From: M269 sp964640795
GTDB lineage: Bacteria > Pseudomonadota > Gammaproteobacteria > Enterobacterales > Alteromonadaceae
Assembly: GCA_964640795.1 (NCBI GenBank)
Contig: CAZXIN010000003.1
Span: 1-64,000 of the forward strand
Length of the DNA stretch: 64,000 bases
Direction of reading: 5' to 3'
Shown here: positions 44,669 through 53,394 of the stretch, in pieces
Layout of the letters: each line of letters starts with the position of its first letter
Numbering within the stretch: the first letter of the stretch is position 1
Position numbers and translations under genes: made by a program
The notes under the pieces: model-generated
The model's input: the letters and a program-made list of their open reading frames with translations, nothing else
Told to the model about the DNA's origin: nothing
Database searches by the model: none

Positions 44669-44701
44669 TCCTGTCGAACAAAGTTCCTTTTTTCGACAGG
44701 A
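44669..44701 (-). terminator. Hairpin after the DUF445 gene
   Basis: A perfect 10-bp stem (TCCTGTCGAA / TTCGACAGGA) with a 13-base loop lies 43 bases past the DUF445 stop on the minus strand and is followed by TATTATTTAT. It is a likely terminator, weaker than the classic form because the tail is A/T mixed. Confidence 0.6.
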
Positions 44702-44744
44702 ATGATTTGTTAACACCATGAGTTCGAGCGCATTTTCAACAAGT

Positions 44745-45446
44745 TTAAGCGAACAATGCGGCGAGTAGGCCAATTAAACCACCAAAAACACCCCCCCAAA
44801 CGACTAACCAACCTAAGTGTTCCTTGATCATACGTTGGATAATTTCCTTGACTGCCTGTGGTGTAAGTTCATTTAGGCGTTGTTCAACAATTTGAGAGAC
44901 TTTTTGGTGTAAGTCTGATGACATCTCAGGCTTTTCAAACTGTTCTTGCATAGCAGAAGAAAATTCAGGGGCTTGTGTGATGGTGATCATAGACTCCCCC
45001 ATTTTCTCAATGAAAGGTTGGCGCATAGGCTCTAACGCTTCTACACCACCAAACATGCCTAGCATTTGTCCAAAAGAGGATGCTTTAATCACTTCGACGA
45101 GCGAATCAAAAGCAGGAGAAAGATCAAGCTTTTGGATAATAGGTGACAAATCCATTTGGTTGGTTTGGTTGTTGTCAGCTAAAACACGCTGGATATTTTC
45201 TTCATTAAAGAATTGCTCCATGATCAAGTTTCTAATACCCGCTTTGAAATCTTCGAAGTGCTCAGGGATAACACCTGAACCATAAAGTCCAGGGACTTTC
45301 TCAAATAACATATGAATTGCTAGCCAGTTGGTTATTGCACCAGATAAGGCAAATAGCCCGACTGTTTTCACGACAGTATGCTCAGTAATAAAACCTATGA
45401 TGACTAAAAGTAATGCAAGGCCGTTCGTTAATATGCTTTTATTCAA
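44745..45446 (-). CDS. DUF445 family membrane protein
   Basis: The 233-residue protein has two membrane segments near the start (residues 5-22 and 26-45, with GAITNWLAIHMLFEKVPGLYGSGVIPEHFEDFKAGI, a DUF445 signature) and one at the C-terminus (residues 212-232). The middle is helical and acidic. DUF445 proteins are of unknown function. The start is a TTG preceded by AGGA motifs. It is single and ends before a hairpin. Confidence 0.85.
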   Translation of the reverse strand: MNKSILTNGLALLLVIIGFITEHTVVKTVGLFALSGAITNWLAIHMLFEKVPGLYGSGVIPEHFEDFKAGIRNLIMEQFFNEENIQRVLADNNQTNQMDLSPIIQKLDLSPAFDSLVEVIKASSFGQMLGMFGGVEALEPMRQPFIEKMGESMITITQAPEFSSAMQEQFEKPEMSSDLHQKVSQIVEQRLNELTPQAVKEIIQRMIKEHLGWLVVWGGVFGGLIGLLAALFA

Positions 45447-45650
45447 TTTCCTGGTTCCTATGAGACTTATTTTGTGTGCGTTTATATCAATAAAAAGACA
45501 ACTGTCAAGGCTATTTACGGGCGCTTTTATTATCCAGTAGAGTAAATTTAGTATTTTATTTAAGGATTAGTGTCGACGAGATGCTTTTCTTTGTTATAAA
45601 GTGGTTCTATAGGTAAATCACCACAGAAAACTAAACTAAAGGAAAGATAC

Positions 45651-46202
45651 ATGTCCATCCAAATCTCAATCGATATATCAGATCAGGATTTAGAGCATTT
45701 TCGCAAACTAATGAATGAAGCAGTCGCAAAAGTCAGTGGATTAGATGAAGATGCGATTATTGCGAAAGCTATGGCTGCATGCGATGAAATGGCAAATGCA
45801 AATCTTCCAGATTTTGTCTCGAATAGGCTCAGTGCATTAAGAACTTTGGTGGAAATGGTTCAAGATGCAGATTGGCAATTGCCCGAAGAAGAGAAAGCAG
45901 ACGTATTAAGTTCGCTAGCCTATTTTAGTGAGCCTCAGGATCTTGTACCTGATGATATTCCAGTCTTAGGTTATCTAGACGATGCCATTATGATCGAACT
46001 AGTGATCCAAGATTTATCTCTAGACTTAGGTGCTTACAATGAATTCACTAGCTTCCGTAACACAGAAGAGAATCGTCGAGGTGCTGAAGCAGATGTGTCG
46101 AGGGAATCTTGGTTAGCTGGTAAACGTAAAGAGATTCGTGGGAATTTACGTAGAAAACGTGAATCATCAACGCGTCGTAGAGTATTCGGGCGTGTCTTCT
46201 AA
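45651..46202 (+). CDS. YkvA-like (DUF1232) protein
   Basis: The 183-residue protein is cytoplasmic. Its centre carries the DUF1232 core: LSSLAYFSEPQDLVPDDIPVLGYLDDAIMIELVIQDL, where the PDDIPVLGYLDD loop is the family signature. The N-terminus is helical and acidic; the C-terminus is strongly basic (GKRKEIRGNLRRKRESSTRRR), which may bind nucleic acid or membrane. An AAGGA lies before the ATG. Confidence 0.85.
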   Translation: MSIQISIDISDQDLEHFRKLMNEAVAKVSGLDEDAIIAKAMAACDEMANANLPDFVSNRLSALRTLVEMVQDADWQLPEEEKADVLSSLAYFSEPQDLVPDDIPVLGYLDDAIMIELVIQDLSLDLGAYNEFTSFRNTEENRRGAEADVSRESWLAGKRKEIRGNLRRKRESSTRRRVFGRVF

Positions 46203-46215
46203 AGATCAGTAAATT

Positions 46216-46243
46216 GTAGGCCTACTTTTGTCGAAAGTCGGCC
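46216..46243. repeat. REP-like GTAG plus hairpin
   Basis: GTAG at 46216-46219 leads into an imperfect hairpin (GGCCtACTTT, loop TGTCG, AAAGTcGGCC). The GTAG-plus-stem design is that of REP elements recognised by REP-associated transposases. It lies in the convergent gap after the YkvA-like gene. Confidence 0.4.
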
Positions 46244-46248
46244 ATACG

Positions 46249-46279
46249 CATGCCAAATGGTGCTCCTCCTTTTGGCATG
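46249..46279. terminator. Hairpin between convergent genes
   Basis: Perfect 9-bp arms CATGCCAAA and TTTGGCATG surround a 13-base loop between the YkvA-like gene and the four-cysteine gene. No T-run follows on either strand, so a terminator role is only possible. Confidence 0.35.
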
Positions 46280-46299
46280 TGTTCGTACACAGAATACTT

Positions 46300-46608
46300 C
46301 TAACTTCTATATCTACTATTCCTTAAATGCTTCCTGTTACATGTTCTGATAATAGTGTCAGCTGCAAAAGCGCTTTCTACACCCTGTAAGTTTTCCAGTA
46401 GGCAAAAGTTATATGCTTTCTCTGATTTACTCAGAAAGTTTGGCTTTCTGTAGTTCGCTTTACAAGTTGATCGGATCAAAATAGAGACATTGTCGAGTCT
46501 GGCTGCCTTGAGGTAGGTCAATAGACAGTCGTCTATTTCTGGGTTTCGTCGTTGGGCTTCAGCTGATGAAGGGACAAAGAGAATTAAAATTAATAAAATA
46601 ACAGGCAT
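46300..46608 (-). CDS. Secreted four-cysteine protein (VF_A0006-like)
   Basis: The 102-residue precursor starts at an ATG with AAGGA upstream and has a signal peptide ending SAEAQ; the longer frame upstream adds only a non-conserved stretch. The mature part has four cysteines in a regular pattern, DDCLLTYLKAA, RSTCKANYRK, NFCLLENLQGVES and IIRTCNRKH, with two similar halves, matching the VF_A0006 four-cysteine family of marine gammaproteobacteria. Two disulfides are likely. Function is unknown. Confidence 0.75.
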   Translation of the reverse strand: MPVILLILILFVPSSAEAQRRNPEIDDCLLTYLKAARLDNVSILIRSTCKANYRKPNFLSKSEKAYNFCLLENLQGVESAFAADTIIRTCNRKHLRNSRYRS

Positions 46609-46753
46609 AGCGTTTCCTTTCTTTTCCTTTGTAATGAAAAATAGTTGTTGCATCCTTAATGTTGGCTGAATTAGTGACCAATTTGACAAATATGGAGCAC
46701 GATAGCGTTGAAAGAGTAATCAGATAAGAAAAAATATAAAGAACATTAATGTA

Positions 46754-46772
46754 AATGATATTGATTCTCAAT
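46754..46772 (+). promoter_or_regulatory. Fur box upstream of the siderophore receptor
   Basis: AATGATATTGATTCTCAAT matches the frequent Fur-site form AATGATAATGATTCTCATT at 17 of 19 positions. It is 50 bases before the receptor start, so iron-replete Fur should repress the gene. Confidence 0.8.
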
Positions 46773-46821
46773 TAGATTGTGTGTAAGCTAGCGGCGTTTT
46801 CAATTAACAGGAATAAGAACG

Positions 46822-49071
46822 TTGAGATTGTTAAAAGTATCCGCAGCTGTTGCATTTGCATTAATGACGCAAGGCATAGCCTATGCCAATGAAGCTGAAG
46901 CCGTTGCAGAAGAAGCTGCTGCAGCGATTGATTCTAGTGATATAGAGCGCCTTACTGTAACTGGACGAGTGTTATATACCGATCAGGTTACTGCGTTAAA
47001 AACTCCAACGCCTATTCTTGATGTACCTCAATCGCTATCGATTACAACTGCTGAAGAAATTGTCAAACAAGGTTTTGATAGCATTGGTGACATTGTGCTC
47101 TATACGCCGGGTGTGACTCAATCTCAAGGTGAAGGTCATCGCGATGCTGTTGTTATTCGTGGTGTTCGATCGACAGCTGATTTCTTTATTGATGGTGTTC
47201 GTGATGATGTCCAATACTATCGCTCGCTATACAACCTAGAGCAGGTAGAGGTTCTGCGTGGACCAAATGCACTCTTCTTTGGTCGCGGTGGTACGGGTGG
47301 TATCATCAACCGTGTAACAAAAAAAGCCACGATTGGTGAAAACTTTGGTTCATATTTAGGTGCTTTAGACACCTTCGGTGCAGGTACTGTTCAGCTCGAC
47401 GGTAACTTTGGTATCAATGACAAAGCTGCTGTACGAGTGAATGCTTATTACGAAGGTTTAGACAATCACCGTGATTTCTTTAATGGTGATCGCTTTGGTT
47501 TTAATCCAACCGCTTTCCTTCAATTATCTGATGACACAACGCTAAATTTGTCATACGAGTACGTAGACAACGAGCGCTTTGTTGATCGTGGTATTCCCGC
47601 TGGTGCTGATGGTAGACCTGCTGAAGAGTTTGACGATATCACTTTCAGCGATTCAGAGTTGGCGACGACAACATTAGAAGCGCATATCTTTAGAGCAAAC
47701 TTGACGCATGATTTTAATGACAGCTTGAAAGGTAATTTCAGTGCTTCTTATGCTGATTTTGACAAGTTGTACCTTAACCTGTTTCCTGTCAGCTTTGACG
47801 AAGAGACTGCTATCGTTGGCATTGATGGTTATGTTGATACCACTCAACGTGAAAGCACCACTTTATCTGCCAATTTGATTGGTGCATTTGCTACAGGTGA
47901 TATCAATCACACTTTCGTAGTTGGTGGTGAATATATCGACACCAGAAATAACAATGACCGTTTCAATGCTTTCTTTGATCAAACTCAAGACGATGTTGAA
48001 TTTTTCTTAGCGACTGACCCACTGAATTTAAGAGGCGGTGTTGGTGTTAATGCTTCAGGTAACACAACGAACCTTGATTTCACGACGGATCTTAACGATG
48101 ACACAGAAGCTGATGTCGAAGTTTTCTCTGTCTACCTTCAAGATGAGATTGAGCTGACACCATGGCTTGATGTGGTTCTTGGGTTACGTTACGACCGCTT
48201 TGATATTACCGTTGATAACATTGAAACCTTTATTGATACGGGGACAAGAGATATCACTAGTAGAACAGACTCAGAAGTTTCTCCTCGTGTAGGTTTCGTT
48301 GTTAAGCCTCGTGAAGATATCTCTTTCTACGGTAGTTTCAGTGAGAGCTTCTTGCCACGCAGTGGCGAACAATTTGCTGATCTGCCTGATGATCCCAACA
48401 CGCCAGATGACGATACCTTGGATCCAAATACTTTTGAGAACCTTGAGCTAGGCTTTAAATGGGATTTTGCTGAGCGTTTTAGTTTGACAGCGGCCATCTT
48501 TGAGATTGAGCAGAGCTCACCTCAAGAAGCACCATCAATCATCGATCCAGATACTGGCCTTATCATTGATAATAATGCAGGCCAGCTAGTGGTTGTTGAT
48601 TCAGAAATACAAGGTTTTGAAACACAAATTAAGGGGCAAATTACTGACTGGTGGTATGTCTCTGCTGGATATAGTTACCTTGATGGCAACCAAGTGGCTT
48701 CAGACGACGTTTTGAATGATGCTAATGAAGTTATTATCGCTCAAGGACAAGAAAATGGTCTTCGTCTTAGAGAGTTACCCGAAAATACAGCTAATCTGTG
48801 GAACAATTTCCAAGTAACGCCACGATTTGATCTGGGTGTCGGTGTGACCTACCAAGATGTGAGTTTTGCTGATAATAACAACAATACGACGCTGCCTTCT
48901 TTTGTGCGCGTTGATGCTGCTGCATCTTATGAATTAAATGACAAAATCCGCCTTCAACTCAATATTGAGAACTTGACTGATACGGACTATTTCCCTAATT
49001 CACATACCGCAAACAACATTACTGTTGGCGCACCAGTTAATGCGCGATTTACGATAGTCGGCAGTTTCTAA
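46822..49071 (+). CDS. TonB-dependent siderophore receptor
   Basis: The 749-residue outer-membrane protein imports ferric siderophore. It starts at a TTG preceded by AGGAA, has a signal peptide (ending AYAN), an IERLTVTG TonB-box region, then the plug domain: TPTPILDVPQSLSITTAEEI, IGDIVLYTPGVTQSQGEG, VIRGVRSTADFFIDGVRDD and LEQVEVLRGPNALFFGRGGTGGIINRVTKK. The rest is the barrel, with DIELTPW and FVRVDAAASYELND strands and terminal Phe. The plug resembles Fiu/catecholate-type receptors, but the ligand cannot be fixed. A Fur box lies upstream. Confidence 0.93.
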   Translation: MRLLKVSAAVAFALMTQGIAYANEAEAVAEEAAAAIDSSDIERLTVTGRVLYTDQVTALKTPTPILDVPQSLSITTAEEIVKQGFDSIGDIVLYTPGVTQSQGEGHRDAVVIRGVRSTADFFIDGVRDDVQYYRSLYNLEQVEVLRGPNALFFGRGGTGGIINRVTKKATIGENFGSYLGALDTFGAGTVQLDGNFGINDKAAVRVNAYYEGLDNHRDFFNGDRFGFNPTAFLQLSDDTTLNLSYEYVDNERFVDRGIPAGADGRPAEEFDDITFSDSELATTTLEAHIFRANLTHDFNDSLKGNFSASYADFDKLYLNLFPVSFDEETAIVGIDGYVDTTQRESTTLSANLIGAFATGDINHTFVVGGEYIDTRNNNDRFNAFFDQTQDDVEFFLATDPLNLRGGVGVNASGNTTNLDFTTDLNDDTEADVEVFSVYLQDEIELTPWLDVVLGLRYDRFDITVDNIETFIDTGTRDITSRTDSEVSPRVGFVVKPREDISFYGSFSESFLPRSGEQFADLPDDPNTPDDDTLDPNTFENLELGFKWDFAERFSLTAAIFEIEQSSPQEAPSIIDPDTGLIIDNNAGQLVVVDSEIQGFETQIKGQITDWWYVSAGYSYLDGNQVASDDVLNDANEVIIAQGQENGLRLRELPENTANLWNNFQVTPRFDLGVGVTYQDVSFADNNNNTTLPSFVRVDAAASYELNDKIRLQLNIENLTDTDYFPNSHTANNITVGAPVNARFTIVGSF

Positions 49072-49078
49072 TGGTAGA

Positions 49079-49100
49079 TAGCGCAAGGAAGCGCTAGCTT
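49079..49100 (+). terminator. Possible terminator of the siderophore receptor
   Basis: TAGCGC, loop AAGGAA, GCGCTA, then GCTTT. The 6-bp stem lies eight bases after the stop; the T-run is short. Confidence 0.45.
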
Positions 49101-49179
49101 TGATTCATGAAACAGAAAATTTATCTTATCAATGTGAGACCAAATTTATTTAGGGATCCTAATAATTTAATTAGCGAGT

Positions 49180-49201
49180 TCGTGATTGAAATTGCTCCCA
49201 C
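49180..49201 (-). repeat. Degenerate REP-like element
   Basis: Read on the minus strand it is GTGGGAGCAATTTCAATCACGA, which has the head GTGGGAGC and the layout of Xanthomonas/Pseudomonas-type REP elements but with several stem changes. A second, intact-stem copy lies at 50163-50184. Confidence 0.45.
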
Positions 49202-49376
49202 ACATTCCTCTGAAAACAGCCAAACCAAAGTGAGACTCTGCTAAGAGCTGAATTGAATTCGCTTCGCCGACTTTGTTTGTCTTCTTTATTCAACTAACCT
49301 GAGATGCGTTGACTCTACTGATATATACTCGCTTATCAGTCACTTATACAATGAGCTGAGATAGGGTTTTCCTTCA

Positions 49377-50099
49377 ATGTTTCAATCTAAAATATCACGA
49401 TACTATCTCCAAAAACTTTCAGAGTTAGTCGTTATAGCCTTTGTTGTTGCTGTTACGGCGTATTCTTTTACGAACAATGCGAGTGTTGCTGATATATTAT
49501 ATTTTATGCTGCTTGCAGGCTTGGGGTTATATTTTCGAGAAGATAAAAACCTAGCCATTATACTCTTCGCTGTCGCATCGACTCACGGCTTAGGACAAAT
49601 TGCATTTTTTATAGACTTTTCTCCAGATAGCTTATTTTCAAAATTGGTTGCTTATACATTGGTTCTTTGTAGTTGTTATCTGTTACGTTGCGATAAATTA
49701 GCAAAATTTTCTCTGTCACTTTTGTTTTGTATTCTGATTTCAGAGGTTTACTGGTGGATTATCAAATACGATGACACGCCAGAAATTGCGTATTACGCGA
49801 TATTATTAGCATGTAATGTAGTTCTAAGGCACTTGTTATTAGCGCGATCATATAGTTTTAATTTATGGTCAAGAGAGTTAAAGGAGACATCTATCGATTG
49901 GGTTTTATATAACCTTAGTGGTTTATCTATTATAGTTGTTTCTGCTATGACTCTTGAATACATTGTTCGCCATATGCTTAATGCCCAAGTTGTATTTGTT
50001 TATTACTCATATACGAATATTATGAGTTTAATCAATGCAGCTATCTTATGGGTTATTCTGAACTACGCATTGAAAAAAACGGCCCTTTTCAAAGCTTGA
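49377..50099 (+). CDS. Multi-pass membrane protein, function unknown
   Basis: I do not recognise this 240-residue protein. It has about seven or eight hydrophobic segments, few charges between them (FREDKNLA, LRCDKLAK, ARSYSFNLWSRELKE), and no signature I can name. The ATG has no strong ribosome site. It stands alone between two gaps containing REP-like sequences. Confidence 0.65.
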   Translation: MFQSKISRYYLQKLSELVVIAFVVAVTAYSFTNNASVADILYFMLLAGLGLYFREDKNLAIILFAVASTHGLGQIAFFIDFSPDSLFSKLVAYTLVLCSCYLLRCDKLAKFSLSLLFCILISEVYWWIIKYDDTPEIAYYAILLACNVVLRHLLLARSYSFNLWSRELKETSIDWVLYNLSGLSIIVVSAMTLEYIVRHMLNAQVVFVYYSYTNIMSLINAAILWVILNYALKKTALFKA

Positions 50100-50412
50100 A
50101 TAGTTGATGTTATAAGCTTTGTCCTATTCGAGTTTCTAGATCAAACGTTACTGAGCGGCAATGTGGGACCGACTTTAGTCGGGAATGGAAAAGTCCGCTA
50201 CTCAATGCTTTTAACTCATCACCATTTCTTTTTCCTGAGTCAACAAGCTCAAAATTAGGTCAGTTCATCGTATTACTTCTCCTACTCTTATAGAAAAGCG
50301 TTAGTCTACGTCACCGTTTTTACGTGCTTATGGTTAACTTCAACGCCTTCCATGCATCAAATAAAACGCTTAACTTAACGAATGAACAATAAGACTTAAC
50401 TGGAAACACATT
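50100..50412. other. Intergenic region with a REP-like palindrome
   Basis: About 310 bases between the membrane-protein gene and the M13 peptidase gene. It holds the REP-like palindrome at 50163-50184 and presumably the peptidase promoter, which I could not define. Confidence 0.5.
50163..50184 (+). repeat. REP-like palindrome
   Basis: GTGGGACCGACTTTAGTCGGGA has the head GTGGGA and a perfect 6-bp stem (CCGACT / AGTCGG), very close in layout to known REP elements of the form GTGGGAGCGACTTCAGTCGCGA. Confidence 0.6.
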
Positions 50413-52521
50413 ATGAAACGATTGGCCTTATCCATTGCCATTAGCAGCGCACTCTTTGCTTGTGGCACTCCAGAAAGTAATAAATCTGTAGAGACTCAAG
50501 CTCAAACATCTGCACCTGTAACAGCAACGCCAAGTCAAGCTGAGAACAAAGCAGAGCTAGGTAGCTTTGGCATAGAATTGGATGTTCGCGATTTGAATGT
50601 TGAACCGGGAGATGACTTTTTTCGTTACGCGGGTGGTAAATGGTTAACAGAATTTGAAATCCCTGCTGATCGCACGACCTTTGGCGCGTTTACTATTCTA
50701 CGTCAACGGACAGAAGAGCGTGTCAAAGCGATATTTGATGATCTCTTAGAGTCAAAGCCTGATAGCGACTCACTGGAAGGTAGAATTGCTAATTACTTTA
50801 CGAGTTATATGAATGAAGACAAAGTGAATGAGTTAGGTATTACACCACTTAAGCCTTTGTTAAACAGTATCGCTAGTATGGAATCCAAGTCTGATGTTAT
50901 CGCTGCGCTAGGCCGAGCCGGCACAGATCGCACATCATCGCCAATAGGTGTGGGCATTGGTGTTGATCGTAAGAACCCTAATCGCTATATGGTTAATATG
51001 GGACACGGCGGATTAGGTTTACCTGATAAAGACTATTACCTTCAAGATACTGAGCGTTTCCAAAAAATTCGCGCAGCTTACGAAGAGCATATTGCGACGA
51101 TGTTGACCTTTGCTGGCGTCGACGGCGTTGAGGAGAAAGCTAAACGTATTTTAGAGCTTGAAACGCAAATTGCTGAGCAACACTGGAGTCGCGCTGATCG
51201 CCGTAATCGTGATAAAACCTATAACCCTTATACATTTGGTTCGCTAAAGACATCATTTCCTAATTTTGACTGGGACACCTTCGTCACAGCAACAGGGTTA
51301 CCAGAGTTTACTGATTTAAACATCGGCCAGCCGAGTGCATTCGGCCCGTTAATTGAAATTATCAATACGGTATCGGTGAGTGATTGGAAAGCGTACTTGA
51401 GCTTTCATGCAATGAGCAATCATGCTGGTTTGTTATCTGACGACATTAGTCATGCTAATTTCGAGTTTTATGGCAAAACATTGAGAGGGCAGCCTCAGCA
51501 GAGAGAGCGTTGGACTAGAGCTGTTCAACAGGTCGCTGGTCGCGGCAATACACTCGGTGAAGCGGTAGGTAAAATTTACGTTGAGCGTCACTTTAAAGCT
51601 GATGCAAAACGCCAAATGGATGAGTTAGTTGAAAACTTACGGATAGCACTAGGGCAACGTATTGATGGCTTAGATTGGATGAGCGATGCGACTAAAAAAG
51701 AAGCGCATGAGAAGCTGGCTACTTTTGATCCTAAGATTGGTTACCCTGATGAGTGGAAAGATGTTTCTAGTATCGAGTTGATAGACGGTGATTTATTTGG
51801 CAACGTTAAACGTGTGCGAGAGTTTTATACTAACCGATCAATCGCGCGACTAAATCAGCCAACGAATAAAGTGGAGTGGGGTCGTAATACACCACAAACT
51901 GTTAATGCAACCTACAACTCTGCTTTTAATCAAATTACATTCCCTGCTGGTATATTGCAGCCTCCTTTCTTCGATCCAAATGCTGATCCAGCCGTTAATT
52001 ATGGTGGTATTGGTGCTGTTATTGGGCATGAGATGGGGCACGGGTTTGACGATCAAGGTTCTAAATCAGATGCTAATGGTATTCAGCGTAATTGGTGGAC
52101 TGATGCTGATCGCGCTAAGTTTGAAGAGAAAGCAACGGCACTGGTTGAACAATACAACGGGTATGAGCCGGTTCCAGGCAATTTTGTTGATGGACGATTT
52201 ACGTTGGGTGAGAACATCGGTGACTTAGGCGGTTTGTCTATGGCTTATCATGCTTATAAGTTGTCACTTAAGGGGGAAGAGGCACCCGTTATTGATGGGC
52301 TAACAGGTGACCAACGCTTCTTTATGGCATGGGCACAGGTCTGGCGAGCAAAAGCCCGTGAAGCTGCGACATTAGCAAGGCTGAAGTCAGATCCACACTC
52401 GCCTGCAGAGTATCGAGTAAATGGCGTCGTTAGAAATATTGATGAGTGGTACGAAGCATTCAATGTAACGCCAGAACATGAACTTTATTTGCCACCCGAA
52501 GAACGTGTAAGAATCTGGTAA
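50413..52521 (+). CDS. M13 family metallopeptidase (neprilysin/PepO-like lipoprotein)
   Basis: The 702-residue zinc endopeptidase is exported as a lipoprotein (LFAC, Cys about residue 17). Catalytic features are IGHEMGHGFDDQG with the HExxH at residues 539-543, the third zinc ligand Glu in GENIGDLGGL, and the substrate-binding NATYNSAFNQITFPAGILQPPFF. The N-terminal domain starts DDFFRYAGGKWL, typical of M13. It ends ERVRIW, where animal members have a cysteine. It should degrade small peptides in the periplasm or at the surface. Confidence 0.94.
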   Translation: MKRLALSIAISSALFACGTPESNKSVETQAQTSAPVTATPSQAENKAELGSFGIELDVRDLNVEPGDDFFRYAGGKWLTEFEIPADRTTFGAFTILRQRTEERVKAIFDDLLESKPDSDSLEGRIANYFTSYMNEDKVNELGITPLKPLLNSIASMESKSDVIAALGRAGTDRTSSPIGVGIGVDRKNPNRYMVNMGHGGLGLPDKDYYLQDTERFQKIRAAYEEHIATMLTFAGVDGVEEKAKRILELETQIAEQHWSRADRRNRDKTYNPYTFGSLKTSFPNFDWDTFVTATGLPEFTDLNIGQPSAFGPLIEIINTVSVSDWKAYLSFHAMSNHAGLLSDDISHANFEFYGKTLRGQPQQRERWTRAVQQVAGRGNTLGEAVGKIYVERHFKADAKRQMDELVENLRIALGQRIDGLDWMSDATKKEAHEKLATFDPKIGYPDEWKDVSSIELIDGDLFGNVKRVREFYTNRSIARLNQPTNKVEWGRNTPQTVNATYNSAFNQITFPAGILQPPFFDPNADPAVNYGGIGAVIGHEMGHGFDDQGSKSDANGIQRNWWTDADRAKFEEKATALVEQYNGYEPVPGNFVDGRFTLGENIGDLGGLSMAYHAYKLSLKGEEAPVIDGLTGDQRFFMAWAQVWRAKAREAATLARLKSDPHSPAEYRVNGVVRNIDEWYEAFNVTPEHELYLPPEERVRIW

Positions 52522-52557
52522 GTTAATCTTAATGAGCTTATTTTTATAGCATGTTGT

Positions 52558-52583
52558 AAAGCCATCTACTCAGATGGCTTTTT
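52558..52583 (+). terminator. Terminator of the M13 peptidase gene
   Basis: AAAGCCATCT, loop ACTC, AGATGGCTTTTT: a 10-bp stem and T-run 36 bases after the stop. The SDR gene starts 24 bases later. Confidence 0.92.
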
Positions 52584-52606
52584 GCATTTCATAAAGGAAA
52601 AATACA

Positions 52607-53368
52607 ATGATACTCGACAGTTTTAGATTGGATGGCAAGGTTGCTATTGTCACCGGTGTTTCCCGAGGATTAGGTCAGGCAATGGCCATTGCATTGGCAC
52701 AAGCTGGTGCCGATATCGTTGGTGTTGGTATTAGCGACTCTTCCGAAACCCAACATATCATCACATCTATAGGGCGGCGGTATCACTCGATAACAGCGGA
52801 TCTTGTGCATAGTCATTGTGCAGCAGACATTGTCAGTGAAGCTGTGTCTGAGCTAGGGCAAGTTGATATTTTGGTCAATAACTCTGGCATGATCCGTCGA
52901 GATGACATACTTGAGTTTAGCGAGCAGGATTGGGATGAGGTGATGAACCTGAACCTCAAGACACTTTTCTTTTTAGCTCAGGAAGTCGCAAAGCAATTCG
53001 AGCGACAAGGTCATGGTGGAAAGATAGTGAATATCGGCTCTGTATTGTCTTATCAAGGCGGGCTTAAAGTACCGTCTTATGTTGCTAGTAAATTTGGTGT
53101 TAAAGGATTGACGATGTCGATGGCAAATGAACTCGCACCTAAAAGAATTAATGTGAATGCGATTGCCCCTGGCTATATGGTGACTGATGTGACTACGGAT
53201 TTACGTCGTGACGAAAAACGTAACGCCAGTATTCTGGAGCGCATCCCTGCTGGCCGCTGGGGGCAACCTAATGATCTGGCTGGTGCCGTAGTGTTTTTAG
53301 CGAGTAGCGCCTCCAATTACGTGAATGGCGCTACCTTGGCAATAGACGGTGGCTGGTTAGCTCGCTAA
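52607..53368 (+). CDS. kduD: Short-chain dehydrogenase, KduD-like (2-deoxy-D-gluconate 3-dehydrogenase)
   Basis: The 253-residue protein is a classical SDR. It has the NAD-binding VTGVSRGLGQAMAIALAQAGAD, the NNSGMIRRD motif, the catalytic Ser in IGSVLSYQGG and the YVASKFGVKGL Tyr-X3-Lys. The opening MILDSFRLDGKVAIVTG, GMIRRDDILEFSEQDWDEVMNLN and the end IDGGWLAR are typical of KduD, which converts 2-dehydro-3-deoxy-gluconate isomers in uronate (pectin or alginate) breakdown. No other uronate gene is nearby, so the substrate is less sure than the family. Confidence 0.8.
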   Translation: MILDSFRLDGKVAIVTGVSRGLGQAMAIALAQAGADIVGVGISDSSETQHIITSIGRRYHSITADLVHSHCAADIVSEAVSELGQVDILVNNSGMIRRDDILEFSEQDWDEVMNLNLKTLFFLAQEVAKQFERQGHGGKIVNIGSVLSYQGGLKVPSYVASKFGVKGLTMSMANELAPKRINVNAIAPGYMVTDVTTDLRRDEKRNASILERIPAGRWGQPNDLAGAVVFLASSASNYVNGATLAIDGGWLAR

Positions 53369-53394
53369 CCAGATATGGATGGCGGTGGTTCAGG

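Larger units (their letters stand above)
49072..49376. other. Intergenic region with a hairpin and a degenerate REP-like element
   Basis: About 300 bases without a supported gene. It holds the hairpin at 49079 and a REP-like sequence at 49180-49201. A 45-codon frame from the ATG at 49107 crosses the REP-like sequence and is not called. Confidence 0.5.

Noticed and set aside
49107..49244. A 45-codon frame after the siderophore receptor
   Set aside because: It runs through a REP-like sequence and lacks a ribosome site.
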